Below, in pieces: positions 1-8,924 of a stretch of 64,000 nt of DNA. The stretch's first letter is position 1. Every line of letters begins with the position of its first letter. A program made the translations under genes and the position numbers. This DNA is from Bartonella elizabethae F9251 = ATCC 49927 (GTDB taxonomy: Bacteria > Pseudomonadota > Alphaproteobacteria > Rhizobiales > Rhizobiaceae). The stretch spans positions 186,001 through 250,000 of the forward strand of contig NZ_JADB01000001.1 in the NCBI RefSeq assembly GCF_000518165.1, in the 5' to 3' direction. The notes below the pieces were generated by a model. It ran no database searches. It worked only from the letters and a program-made list of their open reading frames with translations, and was not told the origin of the DNA.

Positions 1-402
1 GCAGCTAAAATCCGCAAAGATGATTTAGAAAAAGCTTCAAAAAAACGAGAAGAAGATATAGAATGGATAAGCAAGAAATTTGCAGAAAGCCAAGAACAGA
101 CGATAGCCCTTAAAGAGCAAGCAATATCGACAAAAGATCTTGCTGAATGGTCAAAGCAACATGTTGAAATTTTGTTATGTGCTTCAAGATCACTCTTAGA
201 TCTCAAAGCAGGTTTCGACCTATTAGGACAAGTAAATGGTACCTCATATATAGCAATGATATTGCAGGTTACAAATCTAACAAAGAAAGATATTTTAATA
301 AGGAATATACAAATGTCAGAAATCAGCCCCTTTGAATTTATTGAAAATGTTTGTTTGTTTATCCAGTATAGGTCTGATAGTGGACGAGTGCGTCGTCATT
401 AA
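1..402 (+). CDS. Hypothetical protein, 5'-truncated by window edge
   Basis: The frame is open from the first base to a TAA at 400-402. The N-terminal 50 or so residues are rich in Lys, Glu and Ala and look like a coiled coil; the rest is a mixed globular stretch. I do not recognise the family. The same frame continues after the stop into a YqaJ-like exonuclease fragment, so the junction could be a recombination scar between two phage or island genes. The true start lies outside the window, so neither length nor function can be judged. Confidence 0.5.
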   Translation, partial: AAKIRKDDLEKASKKREEDIEWISKKFAESQEQTIALKEQAISTKDLAEWSKQHVEILLCASRSLLDLKAGFDLLGQVNGTSYIAMILQVTNLTKKDILIRNIQMSEISPFEFIENVCLFIQYRSDSGRVRRH

Positions 403-777
403 GAGAACAGGTGTGGATTTGTCCAACATCCCACAATCCAAATGGCTGGTGCAAGTCCTGATGGATTTTTTGGTGAAGACGGTTTAGTAAAGGTTAAACG
501 CCCGCGGTCATTAAATCATCTACGCTTTTTTATCAATAGTAATATTAAGCCTGAATATCACGCGCAGATGCAATTCCAAATGGCGTGTACGGGACGTAAA
601 TGGTGTGATTTCGTTAGCTATAAACCAAACTTTGTAGGTAAATCCATTGGTTTGAGAATGAAGATCAAACGCATCAATCGTGATGAAGAACAAATCGAAC
701 GAATCAATCAAGCGGTCGAAATCTTTTTAGCAGAAATAGAACAAGAGATGCAAAAGATGTTGACAAAAGCCGCTTGA
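403..777 (+). pseudogene. YqaJ-type phage exonuclease, C-terminal fragment
   Basis: The reading shows the hallmark of YqaJ/lambda-exonuclease-type recombinases: HPTIQMAGASPDGFFG (metal-binding Asp), then GLVKVKRP where the family has the catalytic E-x-K, then QFQMACTGRKWCDFVSYKP. Family members are usually about 200-300 residues; about 125 codons are left here, because an in-frame TAA at 400-402 separates this from unrelated upstream sequence. The first ATG of the fragment is at 442. The E-x-K glutamate appears replaced (VKVKRP rather than the usual EIKCP), so the nuclease is probably dead even if made. It lies beside a DUF488 relic and an excisionase-like gene, as expected of a decayed phage or island. 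Confidence 0.72.
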
Positions 778-857
778 TAGTATGGGGGGCTCTCTCCTCC
801 CAGCACTCCCACCCATATAAGAAAATTAAACATGTGCAATACCAAAGATGAGAAGCC

Positions 858-1296
858 TTGTTTTTTACCATTGGTTATGAAGGAAAATCACTAGACCATT
901 ATCTGAATTGCCTCATAGAAAACAATGTTAAAACTTTGTGTGATGTTCGTAAAAATCCAATAAGTAGAAAGCATTGTTTTTCGAAAAGACAATTAGAGAA
1001 AGCTATAAGCAACATTGGCATTAAATATATGCAATTCCTGAACTTCAAATTTCCTCTGACAAAAGATGCAACCTGAAAACACGAGAAGATTATGAACATC
1101 TTTTTGAAGATTACCAAAATACAACTCTTAAGGGTAATCTTCATGCAATAGAAAAATTATACCAGCTTTTTTGGGGGATAAAAGATGTGTTGCAATTACT
1201 TTCTTTGAATCTGACGTGTGTATGTGTCATCGAGGACAAATCGCAAAGGCTGTTACACAACGACAAGGTTGGAAATATGAAATGAAATACATCTAA
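858..1296 (+). pseudogene. DUF488 family protein, frameshifted
   Basis: The N-terminal part (858-1076) reads FTIGYEGKSLDHYLNCL and LCDVRKNPISRKHCFSKRQL, typical of DUF488 proteins. The continuation is found in other frames: TREDYEHLFEDYQNTTLKGN near 1080-1140 and FESDVCMCHRGQIAKAVTQR ending with a TAA at 1294-1296. The Cys-x-x-x-x-x-Cys-His-Arg motif typical of the family C-terminus is visible. At least two frameshifts separate the pieces, and the reading frame starts at a TTG behind an in-frame TGA, so the gene is broken. DUF488 genes are often carried on mobile elements; the molecular role is not settled. Confidence 0.75.
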
Positions 1297-1382
1297 CAAA
1301 TAAATTTGCAAATTTTAAATACAGAGGTGTTTTTTAGCACCCCCGTCCATTTACATGACATAAAAAATAGAAAGGCAAAGAG

Positions 1383-1571
1383 ATGATATTTGATGATGGC
1401 GATAGATATGTAACAACCCGTGAATGTGCAGAGCTTTTTAGTGTATCCACAACAACGATTCGCAATTGGGTGCTTCAAGGGGTATTTCCAGAGCCATATA
1501 AGCTAGGGAGAGCAGTAAGGTGGAGAAAAAAAGAGATTCTAGCCTTTACTCCAAAGAAAAATACGGAATAA
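1383..1571 (+). CDS. AlpA/excisionase-like helix-turn-helix protein
   Basis: This is a 62-residue protein with a MerR/excisionase-type winged helix: YVTTRECAELFSVSTTTIRN is the helix-turn-helix and WVLQGVFPEPYKLGRAVRWR the wing, as in AlpA/Xis-like regulators (PF05930 / HTH_17 type). An AAAGGCAAAGAG stretch sits just before the ATG as a weak ribosome site. Such proteins control excision or phage late genes. It lies about 110 bp from the 3' end of tRNA-Phe, a usual integration site, with decayed phage genes on its other side. No intact integrase is seen here, so it may be an orphan. Confidence 0.75.
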   Translation: MIFDDGDRYVTTRECAELFSVSTTTIRNWVLQGVFPEPYKLGRAVRWRKKEILAFTPKKNTE

Positions 1572-1589
1572 ACAACAACAAATTAGGGT

Positions 1590-1640
1590 AAATTATATAA
1601 ACCGTAGAAGGTGGTCTAAAAGGTGGACTAAAAATAGAGA
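1590..1640. repeat. Short AGGTGG(T/A)CTAAAA direct repeats near tRNA-Phe
   Basis: Two near-identical copies of AGGTGG(T/A)CTAAAA lie at about 1609-1634, with a further AGGTGG at 1681-1687 running into the tRNA CCA end. Direct repeats next to a tRNA 3' end could be integrase arm-type sites, but this is inference only. Confidence 0.3.
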
Positions 1641-1684
1641 ATCAAATTAAAAAGGTATAATTTCAATATTTTAAACAGAAAAGG

Positions 1685-1760
<76 letters not shown>

Positions 1761-2164
1761 ATGCTGCATAAAAAAATATAGAGCGTGTGCGGTTATAACA
1801 TTAAAATTTTCTCTGTCCAGTCATCAAAAGAAAAATAATTGATTTTTTAATAAGTTTATCTGCCTATTCTAGAGAGTTATCAATGAATCTTTATCATAAA
1901 ATAAACTTGATAGGTATGTTGTGATACATTAGTCTATTGTTATCAGAATGCTATATTATCGTGGTGCGGATACGAAAAAAATTAAAAGAATCAAGAGAGA
2001 GGCATGATTAAGAAAGATTTTTTTACAAAGTTTCCGTGAATTTTAAGCCTACGAAATAATAGAAAACATTTTTGATTTTTTTTCTAAAAAGACGCTTGAT
2101 GAGTCTTTATAACAATTTGTTTTTCTTTATAAAGGAAGCAAAATATTTTAAAAGGGGAGAAATA
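1761..2164. other. Intergenic region, tRNA-Phe to serC
   Basis: About 400 bp of AT-rich sequence without a credible gene. It should contain the leftward tRNA-Phe promoter and the rightward serC promoter. I see no conserved riboswitch or repeat. Confidence 0.5.
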
Positions 2165-3328
2165 ATGATAATGTTACAAAAACCAAGCAATCGTCCCAAT
2201 AATACTAATTTTTCTTCAGGTCCTTGTAGCAAAAGACCTGGTTGGAGTTTTGATGTTCTTAAAAATGCATTAGTTGGGCGTTCGCATAGATCAAGGGAGG
2301 CAGAATTAAAACTGGCCGAGGTTGTTAATTTAACCCGTGAGATTCTTGAAGTTCCTTCTGATCATCGTATAGGAATTATGCCAGGTTCAGATACCGGTGC
2401 TGTTGAAGCGTCTCTATGGTCTTTATTAGGTGAGCGTGGCATTGATATGGCGGCGTGGGAAAGTTTTGGATTTGGGTGGAATAAAGATGTTGTTGAGCAA
2501 TTAAAGCTTTCTGATGTGCGTCGTTTTGAAGCCCCTTATGGTGAAATACCAGACTTAACGCAACTTGATTTTGATCGTGATGTTGTTTTTACATGGAATG
2601 GCACAACTTCTGGTGTGCGTATTCCGAATGCAGATTTTATTCCGGACAAGCGGGCAGGATTGACCATTTGTGATGCAACATCAGCTGCTTTTGCACAATA
2701 TCTTGATTTTTCAAAATTAGATGTTGTTACCTTTTCGTGGCAAAAAGTTTTGGGAGGTGAAGCAGCACATGGTATGGTGATTTTAAGTCCTCGTGCTGTT
2801 GAGAGGCTTGAAAATCATGTTCCCGCTTGGCCTATGCCTCAACTTTTCTGTATGACAAAAAATGGAAAACTGAACGAAGATATTTTTAAAGGAAAAATAA
2901 TCAATACGCCTTCTATGCTTTGTGTTGAGGATTTTCTTGATGGGTTGAAGTGGGCAAAATCTCTAGGAGGCGCAGCGGCATTAAGAGCAAGGGTTGAAAA
3001 AAATTTTTCTGTACTTGATGCTTTTGTTCGTAAAACGCCATGGTTAGAATATCTGGCAAAAGATCCTGAAGTGCGTTCTAACACATCTATTTGTTTAGAT
3101 ATTGTGGATCCAGTGATCACTGCTTTAGAAACTGAAAAACGAATATCTTTTATAAAAGCGGTTGTAAATCGTCTTGCTGAAGAAGATGTTGCTTATGATA
3201 TCAGTTCCTATCGTGATGCTCCTCCTGGGCTTCGAATTTGGACGGGTATAACAATTGAAGCTTCCGATCTTGAAATTTTAACACAATGGCTTGAATGGGC
3301 ATTCCAAGTTGAAAAGGCACACCTTTAA
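2165..3328 (+). CDS. serC: Phosphoserine aminotransferase
   Basis: SerC makes 3-phosphoserine from 3-phosphohydroxypyruvate and glutamate in serine synthesis, using pyridoxal phosphate; it may also act in B6 synthesis. The 387-residue protein has the class-V aminotransferase fold: FSSGPCSKRPGW at the N-terminus, IMPGSDTGAVEASLWSLLG for the cofactor pocket, and SWQKVLGGEAAHGM with the PLP-binding lysine. It is the longer, alphaproteobacterial type. I chose the ATG at 2165 because AGGGGAG lies 5 bases before it; the open frame reaches back to 2072, but that extension is low-complexity. serA, often its neighbour in related genomes, is not here: purA follows after a 380-bp gap. Confidence 0.95.
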   Translation: MIMLQKPSNRPNNTNFSSGPCSKRPGWSFDVLKNALVGRSHRSREAELKLAEVVNLTREILEVPSDHRIGIMPGSDTGAVEASLWSLLGERGIDMAAWESFGFGWNKDVVEQLKLSDVRRFEAPYGEIPDLTQLDFDRDVVFTWNGTTSGVRIPNADFIPDKRAGLTICDATSAAFAQYLDFSKLDVVTFSWQKVLGGEAAHGMVILSPRAVERLENHVPAWPMPQLFCMTKNGKLNEDIFKGKIINTPSMLCVEDFLDGLKWAKSLGGAAALRARVEKNFSVLDAFVRKTPWLEYLAKDPEVRSNTSICLDIVDPVITALETEKRISFIKAVVNRLAEEDVAYDISSYRDAPPGLRIWTGITIEASDLEILTQWLEWAFQVEKAHL

Positions 3329-3368
3329 ATAATGCAGGTGATTTTCACAACAGATTTTTAAACAGAAA

Positions 3369-3405
3369 AAGGATACGAAAGATCATGATGATCTTTCGTA
3401 TCCTT
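3369..3405. terminator. Long perfect hairpin after serC
   Basis: Two 18-base arms are exact reverse complements around one central G (left arm 3369-3386, right arm 3388-3405). An A-run just to the left gives a U-run only on a minus-strand transcript, so it is not a classical terminator for serC, but its position 41 bp after the serC stop suggests an end-of-transcript or RNA-stabilising role. Confidence 0.6.
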
Positions 3406-3709
3406 ATATTAGACAAACAACTTCTAAATAATTGACATGAATTGTAAAAGATTAAGAGGGAAAATGAATGTTTTGTCAGAGGGGAAAGCATAAATTGAAA
3501 TTTCTAATTTTTCACTTTTGGGAGCAAAAATGACAGATTTAGAATATTGGGGTATTTGTTTATCTTTATTATCATAAATAAAAAAATTTAATTCCTTGAA
3601 GATTGAGAAAAATCTGAAATGAGGAGTCGCACTTGCTCTAAGGTTTCGCTATAAGCAAGTATTTGTTTTTGGATGCTGGTTTTTTTGACCAAACACGACG
3701 GAGAAAGTT
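3406..3709. other. Intergenic region before purA
   Basis: About 300 bp, AT-rich, no credible gene. The CGGAGAAAGTT just before 3710 contains the purA ribosome site; the purA promoter is expected here but no strong consensus stands out. Confidence 0.4.
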
Positions 3710-4999
3710 ATGGCCAATGTAGTTGTTGTCGGTACACAATGGGGTGATGAAGGCAAAGGTAAAATTGTAGATTGGTTGTCTGAGCGCGCAGATATCGTGG
3801 TAAGATATCAGGGGGGGCATAATGCTGGCCACACATTGGTTATTGATGGAGTGAGTTATAAATTATCACTTTTACCGTCTGGTTTAGTTCGTGGGAAGTT
3901 ATCAATCATTGGTAATGGTGTTGTTGTTGATCCTCATCATTTTGTTGCAGAATTAAAAAAATTAACTGATCAGGGTGTAAAAATTACCCCAGAAATTTTA
4001 CGGATTGCTGAAAATGCTCCCTTAATTCTTTCTTTGCATCGTGATCTTGATGCAATTCGAGAAAGCGGTTTATCAGGTTTAAAGATTGGAACAACAAAGC
4101 GTGGTATTGGACCGGCTTATGAAGATAAAGTGGGGCGTCGTGCTATCCGAGTGATGGATTTGGCAGAAAAAGATACGCTTATGGCTAAGATTGAGCGGCT
4201 TTTGAGGCATCATAATGCTTTGCGTCGTGGGATGGGTGTTGCAGAGATTGATTCTCAAGCGCTTTATGATGAATTGATGCAAGTTGCAGATAAAATTCTG
4301 CCTTTTATGGATTGTACGTGGCATCTTTTAGATCAAGGTTATCGGGAGGGGAAACACATTCTTTTTGAAGGCGCGCAAGGGGCTTTACTCGATAACGATT
4401 TTGGAACTTATCCTTATGTAACATCATCAAATACAGTTGCGGGACAGGCATGTACAGGATCTGGGATGGGACCTGGAGTCATTCATTATGTTTTGGGTAT
4501 TGCAAAAGCTTATACTACACGTGTTGGAGAAGGGCCGTTTCCGACAGAGCAGATAAATGATATTGGTGAATTTCTTGGGACACGTGGGCATGAATTTGGT
4601 GTCGTAACCGGTAGAAAGCGTCGATGTGGTTGGTTTGATGCAGTTCTAGTTCGTCAGATGGTCACAATTTGTGGTGTTCAAGGTGTAGCATTGACAAAAC
4701 TTGATGTTCTGGATGGTTTAGATGAAATAAAAATTTGTATTGGTTATGAGCTTGATGGTAGAAAGATTGATTATTTACCTTCTTCCATGGGGGCTCAAGC
4801 CCGTGTAAAGCCTATTTATGAAACATTAGAAGGTTGGAAGGAAAAAACAGCTCATACATTGAGGTGGGAAGATTTACCAGTGCAGGCTGTTAAATATATA
4901 CGCTATATCGAAGAACTGATTAATGCAAAAGTAGCTTTATTATCCACAAGTCCAGAACGTGAAGATACTATTCTTATTACAGATCCCTTTGCAAATTGA
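3710..4999 (+). CDS. purA: Adenylosuccinate synthetase
   Basis: PurA joins IMP and aspartate using GTP, the first committed step from IMP to AMP. The 429-residue length is normal. The N-terminal GTP loop [13 protein letters not shown] contains the catalytic Asp13, and GGHNAGHT holds the catalytic His41, both at canonical positions. IMP- and base-recognition segments such as [14 protein letters not shown] and [12 protein letters not shown] are intact. A GGAGAAAG ribosome site precedes the ATG. It is monocistronic, ending in a stem-loop terminator. Confidence 0.98.
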   Translation: MANVVVVGTQWGDEGKGKIVDWLSERADIVVRYQGGHNAGHTLVIDGVSYKLSLLPSGLVRGKLSIIGNGVVVDPHHFVAELKKLTDQGVKITPEILRIAENAPLILSLHRDLDAIRESGLSGLKIGTTKRGIGPAYEDKVGRRAIRVMDLAEKDTLMAKIERLLRHHNALRRGMGVAEIDSQALYDELMQVADKILPFMDCTWHLLDQGYREGKHILFEGAQGALLDNDFGTYPYVTSSNTVAGQACTGSGMGPGVIHYVLGIAKAYTTRVGEGPFPTEQINDIGEFLGTRGHEFGVVTGRKRRCGWFDAVLVRQMVTICGVQGVALTKLDVLDGLDEIKICIGYELDGRKIDYLPSSMGAQARVKPIYETLEGWKEKTAHTLRWEDLPVQAVKYIRYIEELINAKVALLSTSPEREDTILITDPFAN

Positions 5000-5044
5000 T
5001 GATTGTTTTTAGGTTTCCATATAGATTCTTTGTTCATTTTTGTG

Positions 5045-5066
5045 GCTCTTAACAAAGAGCGTTTTT
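5045..5066 (+). terminator. Rho-independent terminator of purA
   Basis: GCTCTT (5045-5050) and AAGAGC (5055-5060) form a 6-bp stem with loop AACA, followed by GTTTTT. It lies 46 bp after the purA stop. Confidence 0.75.
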
Positions 5067-5238
5067 AAGAGCGCGTGAGAGAGGAAGGTGTAAAATAACA
5101 TTGTTTATTTTTTATATTCATTTTACACTATCACGATAGTTGCACCAATATAAATGACAATTAATTTATGAGGCTAAAAAATTTTTTGGCTTTAGGGCTG
5201 GGGTTTCTTTTCTCAGTTTAAGAGAGATTATAGAGGAA

Positions 5239-6660
5239 ATGGTAGATTTCGTTGGAATCTTAAAAAAGGCGATTAATGCGCAAAATAATGTTACACCACA
5301 AGTGCGTAAGCGGATTTATAAACGGGCTATCGAAACATTAGAAAATCAATTTTTAACAGCAAAAATACCGCAAGCAATAGCAGATAAGCAAAGAGACATT
5401 CTTCAAAGCGCTATTACAACGGTTGAAGAAGAATATTTAGCAGTTGAAAAGAAGTTGCTTTCTTCAGTTATTGGGTGGAATCCCATGAATATAAATGAAG
5501 ATAAAAAGTACACAAAAGAGATCATACTACCAAAGAATAATGAATTTTCAGGGATAAATATAAAAAGCAAGCAGAATTTTGTTACATGTTTAAAGGATAA
5601 CAAGGTCTTTGATGATTCTTGTGTATCGGATATGCCAGAGGCAGAACCTGTTAATATGGAGGCTTATGTATCGTCTGAGCATGTTAATCGCTATGCGTTA
5701 AAGGTTTCTCCTTCACAAGAAGATAATCCGCATATTGTTTCACATATTTTTTCTCAAGCTTTACGTCGTGCTAATAAATCATTGGTGCAAAGGCGTATTG
5801 TGATAAGTGTTATTTCTGTTGTGAGCTTTGTTGTTTTAACAGTTGGTCTTTTTTTTATTGGGGAGCGTGTATTTGTATCAAATGATCATCAATTTTTAGG
5901 AGAAAACCTTGAAGCTTCTCACGGGTTACCAAAGAAACTTTCGGTTAAGAGAAAGTTAACACAACGCTTATTAGAGGATGGGAGTGAAATTGATGTTGGT
6001 TTAAAACAAGCGGCAGATTCTTTCGATACAGAAGGAATCTCAACAGTTGTTGCCAGCAATTTGCAATCACTTTCAAAATCAGGCGAGGCTGTTTTTTATC
6101 AGGCACGGACAGATTATGATGCAGAAAAGGTAGCAACGGGAAGCGCTCGCTGGACGCTTATAAGGGAATCGCATGTAAAGGGGGCTCCAGAAGAAATGGC
6201 TATACAAGGTGATATAACAATTCCCGATGAAGGGCTATCATTACGGTTAATTTTACGTCGTAATACCGATCGGTCATTTCCTGCTGCATATATGATGGAT
6301 CTTATTTTTATTCTTTCTGATAAATTTTCAGGCAAAGCTATAAGCAATGTTCAAGCATTAACCTTTAAAGCAAGTGAACAATCCATTGGGCAGGGGTTAA
6401 CAAGGGCTATTTCTGCAAAGATTAAGGATGATTTTTTTCTTGTTGCATTGAGTAGGAATCATCCATTTATAGACGGAAATTTACAATTGATGCGAAAATT
6501 AAATTGGATGCGTTTGGTATTAACGGATAAAAATGGACGTATAAATGAATTAACCTTTGCAAAAGGTCCGACAGGTGAATCTATTTTTAATGAAGTTATT
6601 GGACAATGGCTTGCACAACAAGATAAGTTAATAGTTCTTGATCAAAAAAATAAAACATAG
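5239..6660 (+). CDS. Conserved hypothetical single-span membrane protein
   Basis: This 473-residue protein has a Lys/Glu-rich helical N-terminal region (about 1-75), a variable linker, one strong transmembrane segment at about 187-208 (IVISVISVVSFVVLTVGLFF), and a C-terminal domain of about 260 residues after the membrane. The later domain includes KVATGSARWTLIRES and ITIPDEGLSLRLILRRNTD, a beta-rich pattern. No signal peptide is present; the topology would put the helical part in the cytoplasm and the C-terminal domain in the periplasm. TAGAGG precedes the ATG. It lies between purA and a convergent rpoH, and homologues of similar layout exist in Rhizobiales. I cannot assign a function. Confidence 0.8.
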   Translation: MVDFVGILKKAINAQNNVTPQVRKRIYKRAIETLENQFLTAKIPQAIADKQRDILQSAITTVEEEYLAVEKKLLSSVIGWNPMNINEDKKYTKEIILPKNNEFSGINIKSKQNFVTCLKDNKVFDDSCVSDMPEAEPVNMEAYVSSEHVNRYALKVSPSQEDNPHIVSHIFSQALRRANKSLVQRRIVISVISVVSFVVLTVGLFFIGERVFVSNDHQFLGENLEASHGLPKKLSVKRKLTQRLLEDGSEIDVGLKQAADSFDTEGISTVVASNLQSLSKSGEAVFYQARTDYDAEKVATGSARWTLIRESHVKGAPEEMAIQGDITIPDEGLSLRLILRRNTDRSFPAAYMMDLIFILSDKFSGKAISNVQALTFKASEQSIGQGLTRAISAKIKDDFFLVALSRNHPFIDGNLQLMRKLNWMRLVLTDKNGRINELTFAKGPTGESIFNEVIGQWLAQQDKLIVLDQKNKT

Positions 6661-6778
6661 ATACAAATAAGATAAAAGGTTATTTCTTACCATCTGTTTT
6701 TTATCCGTTATATCTAAACGTACTCAATAAGGTACACATATTAATAACTCAAAGAGTTTAAGAGGTTCATTGATAAAG

Positions 6779-6839
6779 ATAAAGCCAATAGATGCCTTTC
6801 TCATTTCCAATTTAAGAAAGTACAAGCAATTGGCTTTAT
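6779..6839. terminator. Two-tier inverted repeat between convergent genes
   Basis: Outer 11-base arms (6779-6789 and 6829-6839, around AAAGCCAAT/ATTGGCTTT) enclose a second stem CTTTCT/AGAAAG (6796-6801 with 6815-6820). It sits between the stop of the membrane-protein gene at 6660 and the rpoH stop at 6857, with T-rich tails on both sides, and so may act as a bidirectional terminator. Confidence 0.5.
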
Positions 6840-6856
6840 AGCTAATTTTTAAAGTC

Positions 6857-7741
6857 TTACACTTGACTTTGAGATAAAGCAGAATCTCTGATAGAGTTTT
6901 GTACTTTTTCAAATGCACGCATTTCAATCTGTCGCACTCGCTCTCGACTAATATTAAATTCACCAGAGAGCTCTTCTAGCGTTAACGGTATATCGTTTAA
7001 ACGACGTGCTTTGAATATACGCTTTTCCCGTTCATTGAGATTGCTCATGGCATTAATAAGCATGGAACGACGATTTTCTAATTCACTTTTTTCAATTAAA
7101 ATTTGTTCCTGGTTGTTCGATTCATCCACCAACCAATCTTGCAATTCGCTGTTTTCTCCTTCTTTTGTACGAAGGGGTGCGTTAAGCGAAGTGTCACCAC
7201 CAAGTCGGCGATTCATTGATACAACTTCATCTTCTGTGACATTCAACTGGGTTGCAATTTCCTTTACTTGTTCTGTATCAAGATCGCCACTATCAAATGC
7301 TTGAAGTTTATTTTTTAACTTACGAAGATTGAAAAACAAGCGCTTTTGATTGGCTGTTGTCCCCATTTTCACCAAACTCCAAGACCGTAATACATATTCT
7401 TGGATTGATGCTTTAATCCACCATATTGCATAGGTTGCAAGACGAAAACCACGCTCTGGCTCAAAACGCTTAACAGCTTGCATGAGTCCGATATTACCCT
7501 CGGAAATGACTTCTCCAATGGGGAGGCCATAACCACGATATCCCATCGCGATTTTAGCGACGAGACGCAAATGACTGGTAACTAACCTATGTGCAGCTTT
7601 TAGATCATTATGCTCACGATAACGCTGAGCGAGCATATACTCTTCTTTTGGTTCTAGCATTGGAAAACGACGCACTTCTTCTAAGTAACGGTTTAATCCG
7701 CCATCACCTGTGATTACTGATAACAAATTCATATGGGCCAT
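6857..7741 (-). CDS. rpoH: RNA polymerase sigma factor RpoH (sigma-32)
   Basis: The heat-shock sigma factor directs RNA polymerase to chaperone and protease promoters. The 294-residue protein has region 2 (LVTSHLRLVAKIAMGYRGYG, ISEGNIGLMQAVKRFEPERG, TYAIWWIKASIQEYVLRSW), the RpoH box QKRLFFNLRKLK that marks this subfamily, and a region 4.2 helix-turn-helix LTLEELSGEFNISRERVRQI. GGAGGGTG stands before the ATG. Rhizobiales often carry more than one rpoH copy; only one is in this window. It is read toward a shared inverted repeat with the convergent upstream gene. Confidence 0.97.
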   Translation of the reverse strand: MAHMNLLSVITGDGGLNRYLEEVRRFPMLEPKEEYMLAQRYREHNDLKAAHRLVTSHLRLVAKIAMGYRGYGLPIGEVISEGNIGLMQAVKRFEPERGFRLATYAIWWIKASIQEYVLRSWSLVKMGTTANQKRLFFNLRKLKNKLQAFDSGDLDTEQVKEIATQLNVTEDEVVSMNRRLGGDTSLNAPLRTKEGENSELQDWLVDESNNQEQILIEKSELENRRSMLINAMSNLNEREKRIFKARRLNDIPLTLEELSGEFNISRERVRQIEMRAFEKVQNSIRDSALSQSQV

Positions 7742-7889
7742 ATAGCACCCTCCTTTTATCTGAATTCCCTAATAAGGCAAATTCTACGTTTAAGATAGCG
7801 AACTATCCTTGTAACTTCACTTTAGCATATTTTTCAATTTTGTTCAAAAAAAGATATTTTATTGTGAAATCTTGAGACGAAGAAAAGTT

Positions 7890-8894
7890 TCAATTCATTT
7901 TTTTAAAGTGCTTAATAAGTGTAGCCATATCTTGAGGCATCGGTGCGAAAAACGACATAACTTTACCGGTAGAAGGATGTTCAAAAGTAAGACTTGCGGC
8001 ATGGAGTGCTTGTCGATTAAATTGGTCGATTGCATTTTTCAGAGTGGGATTAAGAGTGTTTGATTTTGTTTTAAAAGCATTTCCATAAACCGTATCACCG
8101 ACGAGTGGATGTCCGATATGTGCCATATGAACACGGATTTGATGGGTACGTCCGGTTTCCAGACGACATTCCAGAAGACTAGCAAAAGAGGTTGAGTCTT
8201 CGCGAGTACCATATTTTTCAAGCAGTGAAAAATGTGTAACGGCATGACGAGCATGAGGGGTTTGGTTATGGACAACAGCTTGCTTTGTTCGGTTATGGGG
8301 CGAACGGCTAAGTGATGCATCAATTGTCCAGACATTGCGGTGAGGTGTCCCCCAAATCAAAGCGTGATAGCGTCGATCTAGTGCGCAGGTTCGTCCATGA
8401 TCAGAAAATTGAGAACTGAGACTTTTATGAGCCAGATCATTTTTTGCAACGACCATAACACCGCTTGTATTTTTATCAAGCCGATGGACAATGCCTGGGC
8501 GCTTAACACCACCGATACCAGATAAACTATTCCCACAGTGATAAATAAGGGCATTAACCAACGTACCAGTCCAATTACCATTGCCAGGATGAACAACAAG
8601 ACCCGCTGGTTTATTAATAACAATGACATGATCATCTTCAAAAAGGATGTCCAATGCAATGGCTTCAGCGCTAGGTTCTGCGTCACGAAGGTCAGGCATT
8701 GCCAATTCAATTATTTGGTTAGATTTTAATTTTGTTTTTGGTTCCTTTATGAATTGACCATCAATTTTAAGGCAGCCTTCACGGATGAGGGTTTGCAAAC
8801 GCGAACGTGAGAGCACAGTATGATATTGTTTTGCAAGCCACTGATCAAGACGTTGTCCAAGAGCACCTTCATCCGTTATTTTCTGTATAACCAT
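7890..8894 (-). CDS. RluA-family pseudouridine synthase (RluD-like)
   Basis: This enzyme converts uridine to pseudouridine in rRNA; by likeness the sites would be those of RluD in helix 69 of 23S rRNA, but substrate choice in this family cannot be read with certainty. The 334-residue protein has an N-terminal S4 RNA-binding domain (LDQWLAKQYHTVLSRSRLQT) and the catalytic motif RPGIVHRLDKNTSGVMVVAK with the catalytic Asp. The C-terminal motif LETGRTHQIRVHMAHIGHPL is intact. It is divergent in spacing from rpoH (about 150 bp between), both leftward, a pairing found in related genomes. Confidence 0.92.
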   Translation of the reverse strand: MVIQKITDEGALGQRLDQWLAKQYHTVLSRSRLQTLIREGCLKIDGQFIKEPKTKLKSNQIIELAMPDLRDAEPSAEAIALDILFEDDHVIVINKPAGLVVHPGNGNWTGTLVNALIYHCGNSLSGIGGVKRPGIVHRLDKNTSGVMVVAKNDLAHKSLSSQFSDHGRTCALDRRYHALIWGTPHRNVWTIDASLSRSPHNRTKQAVVHNQTPHARHAVTHFSLLEKYGTREDSTSFASLLECRLETGRTHQIRVHMAHIGHPLVGDTVYGNAFKTKSNTLNPTLKNAIDQFNRQALHAASLTFEHPSTGKVMSFFAPMPQDMATLIKHFKKMN

Positions 8895-8924
8895 ACGATT
8901 CCTATTAAGTTTTTAATAAGATTT

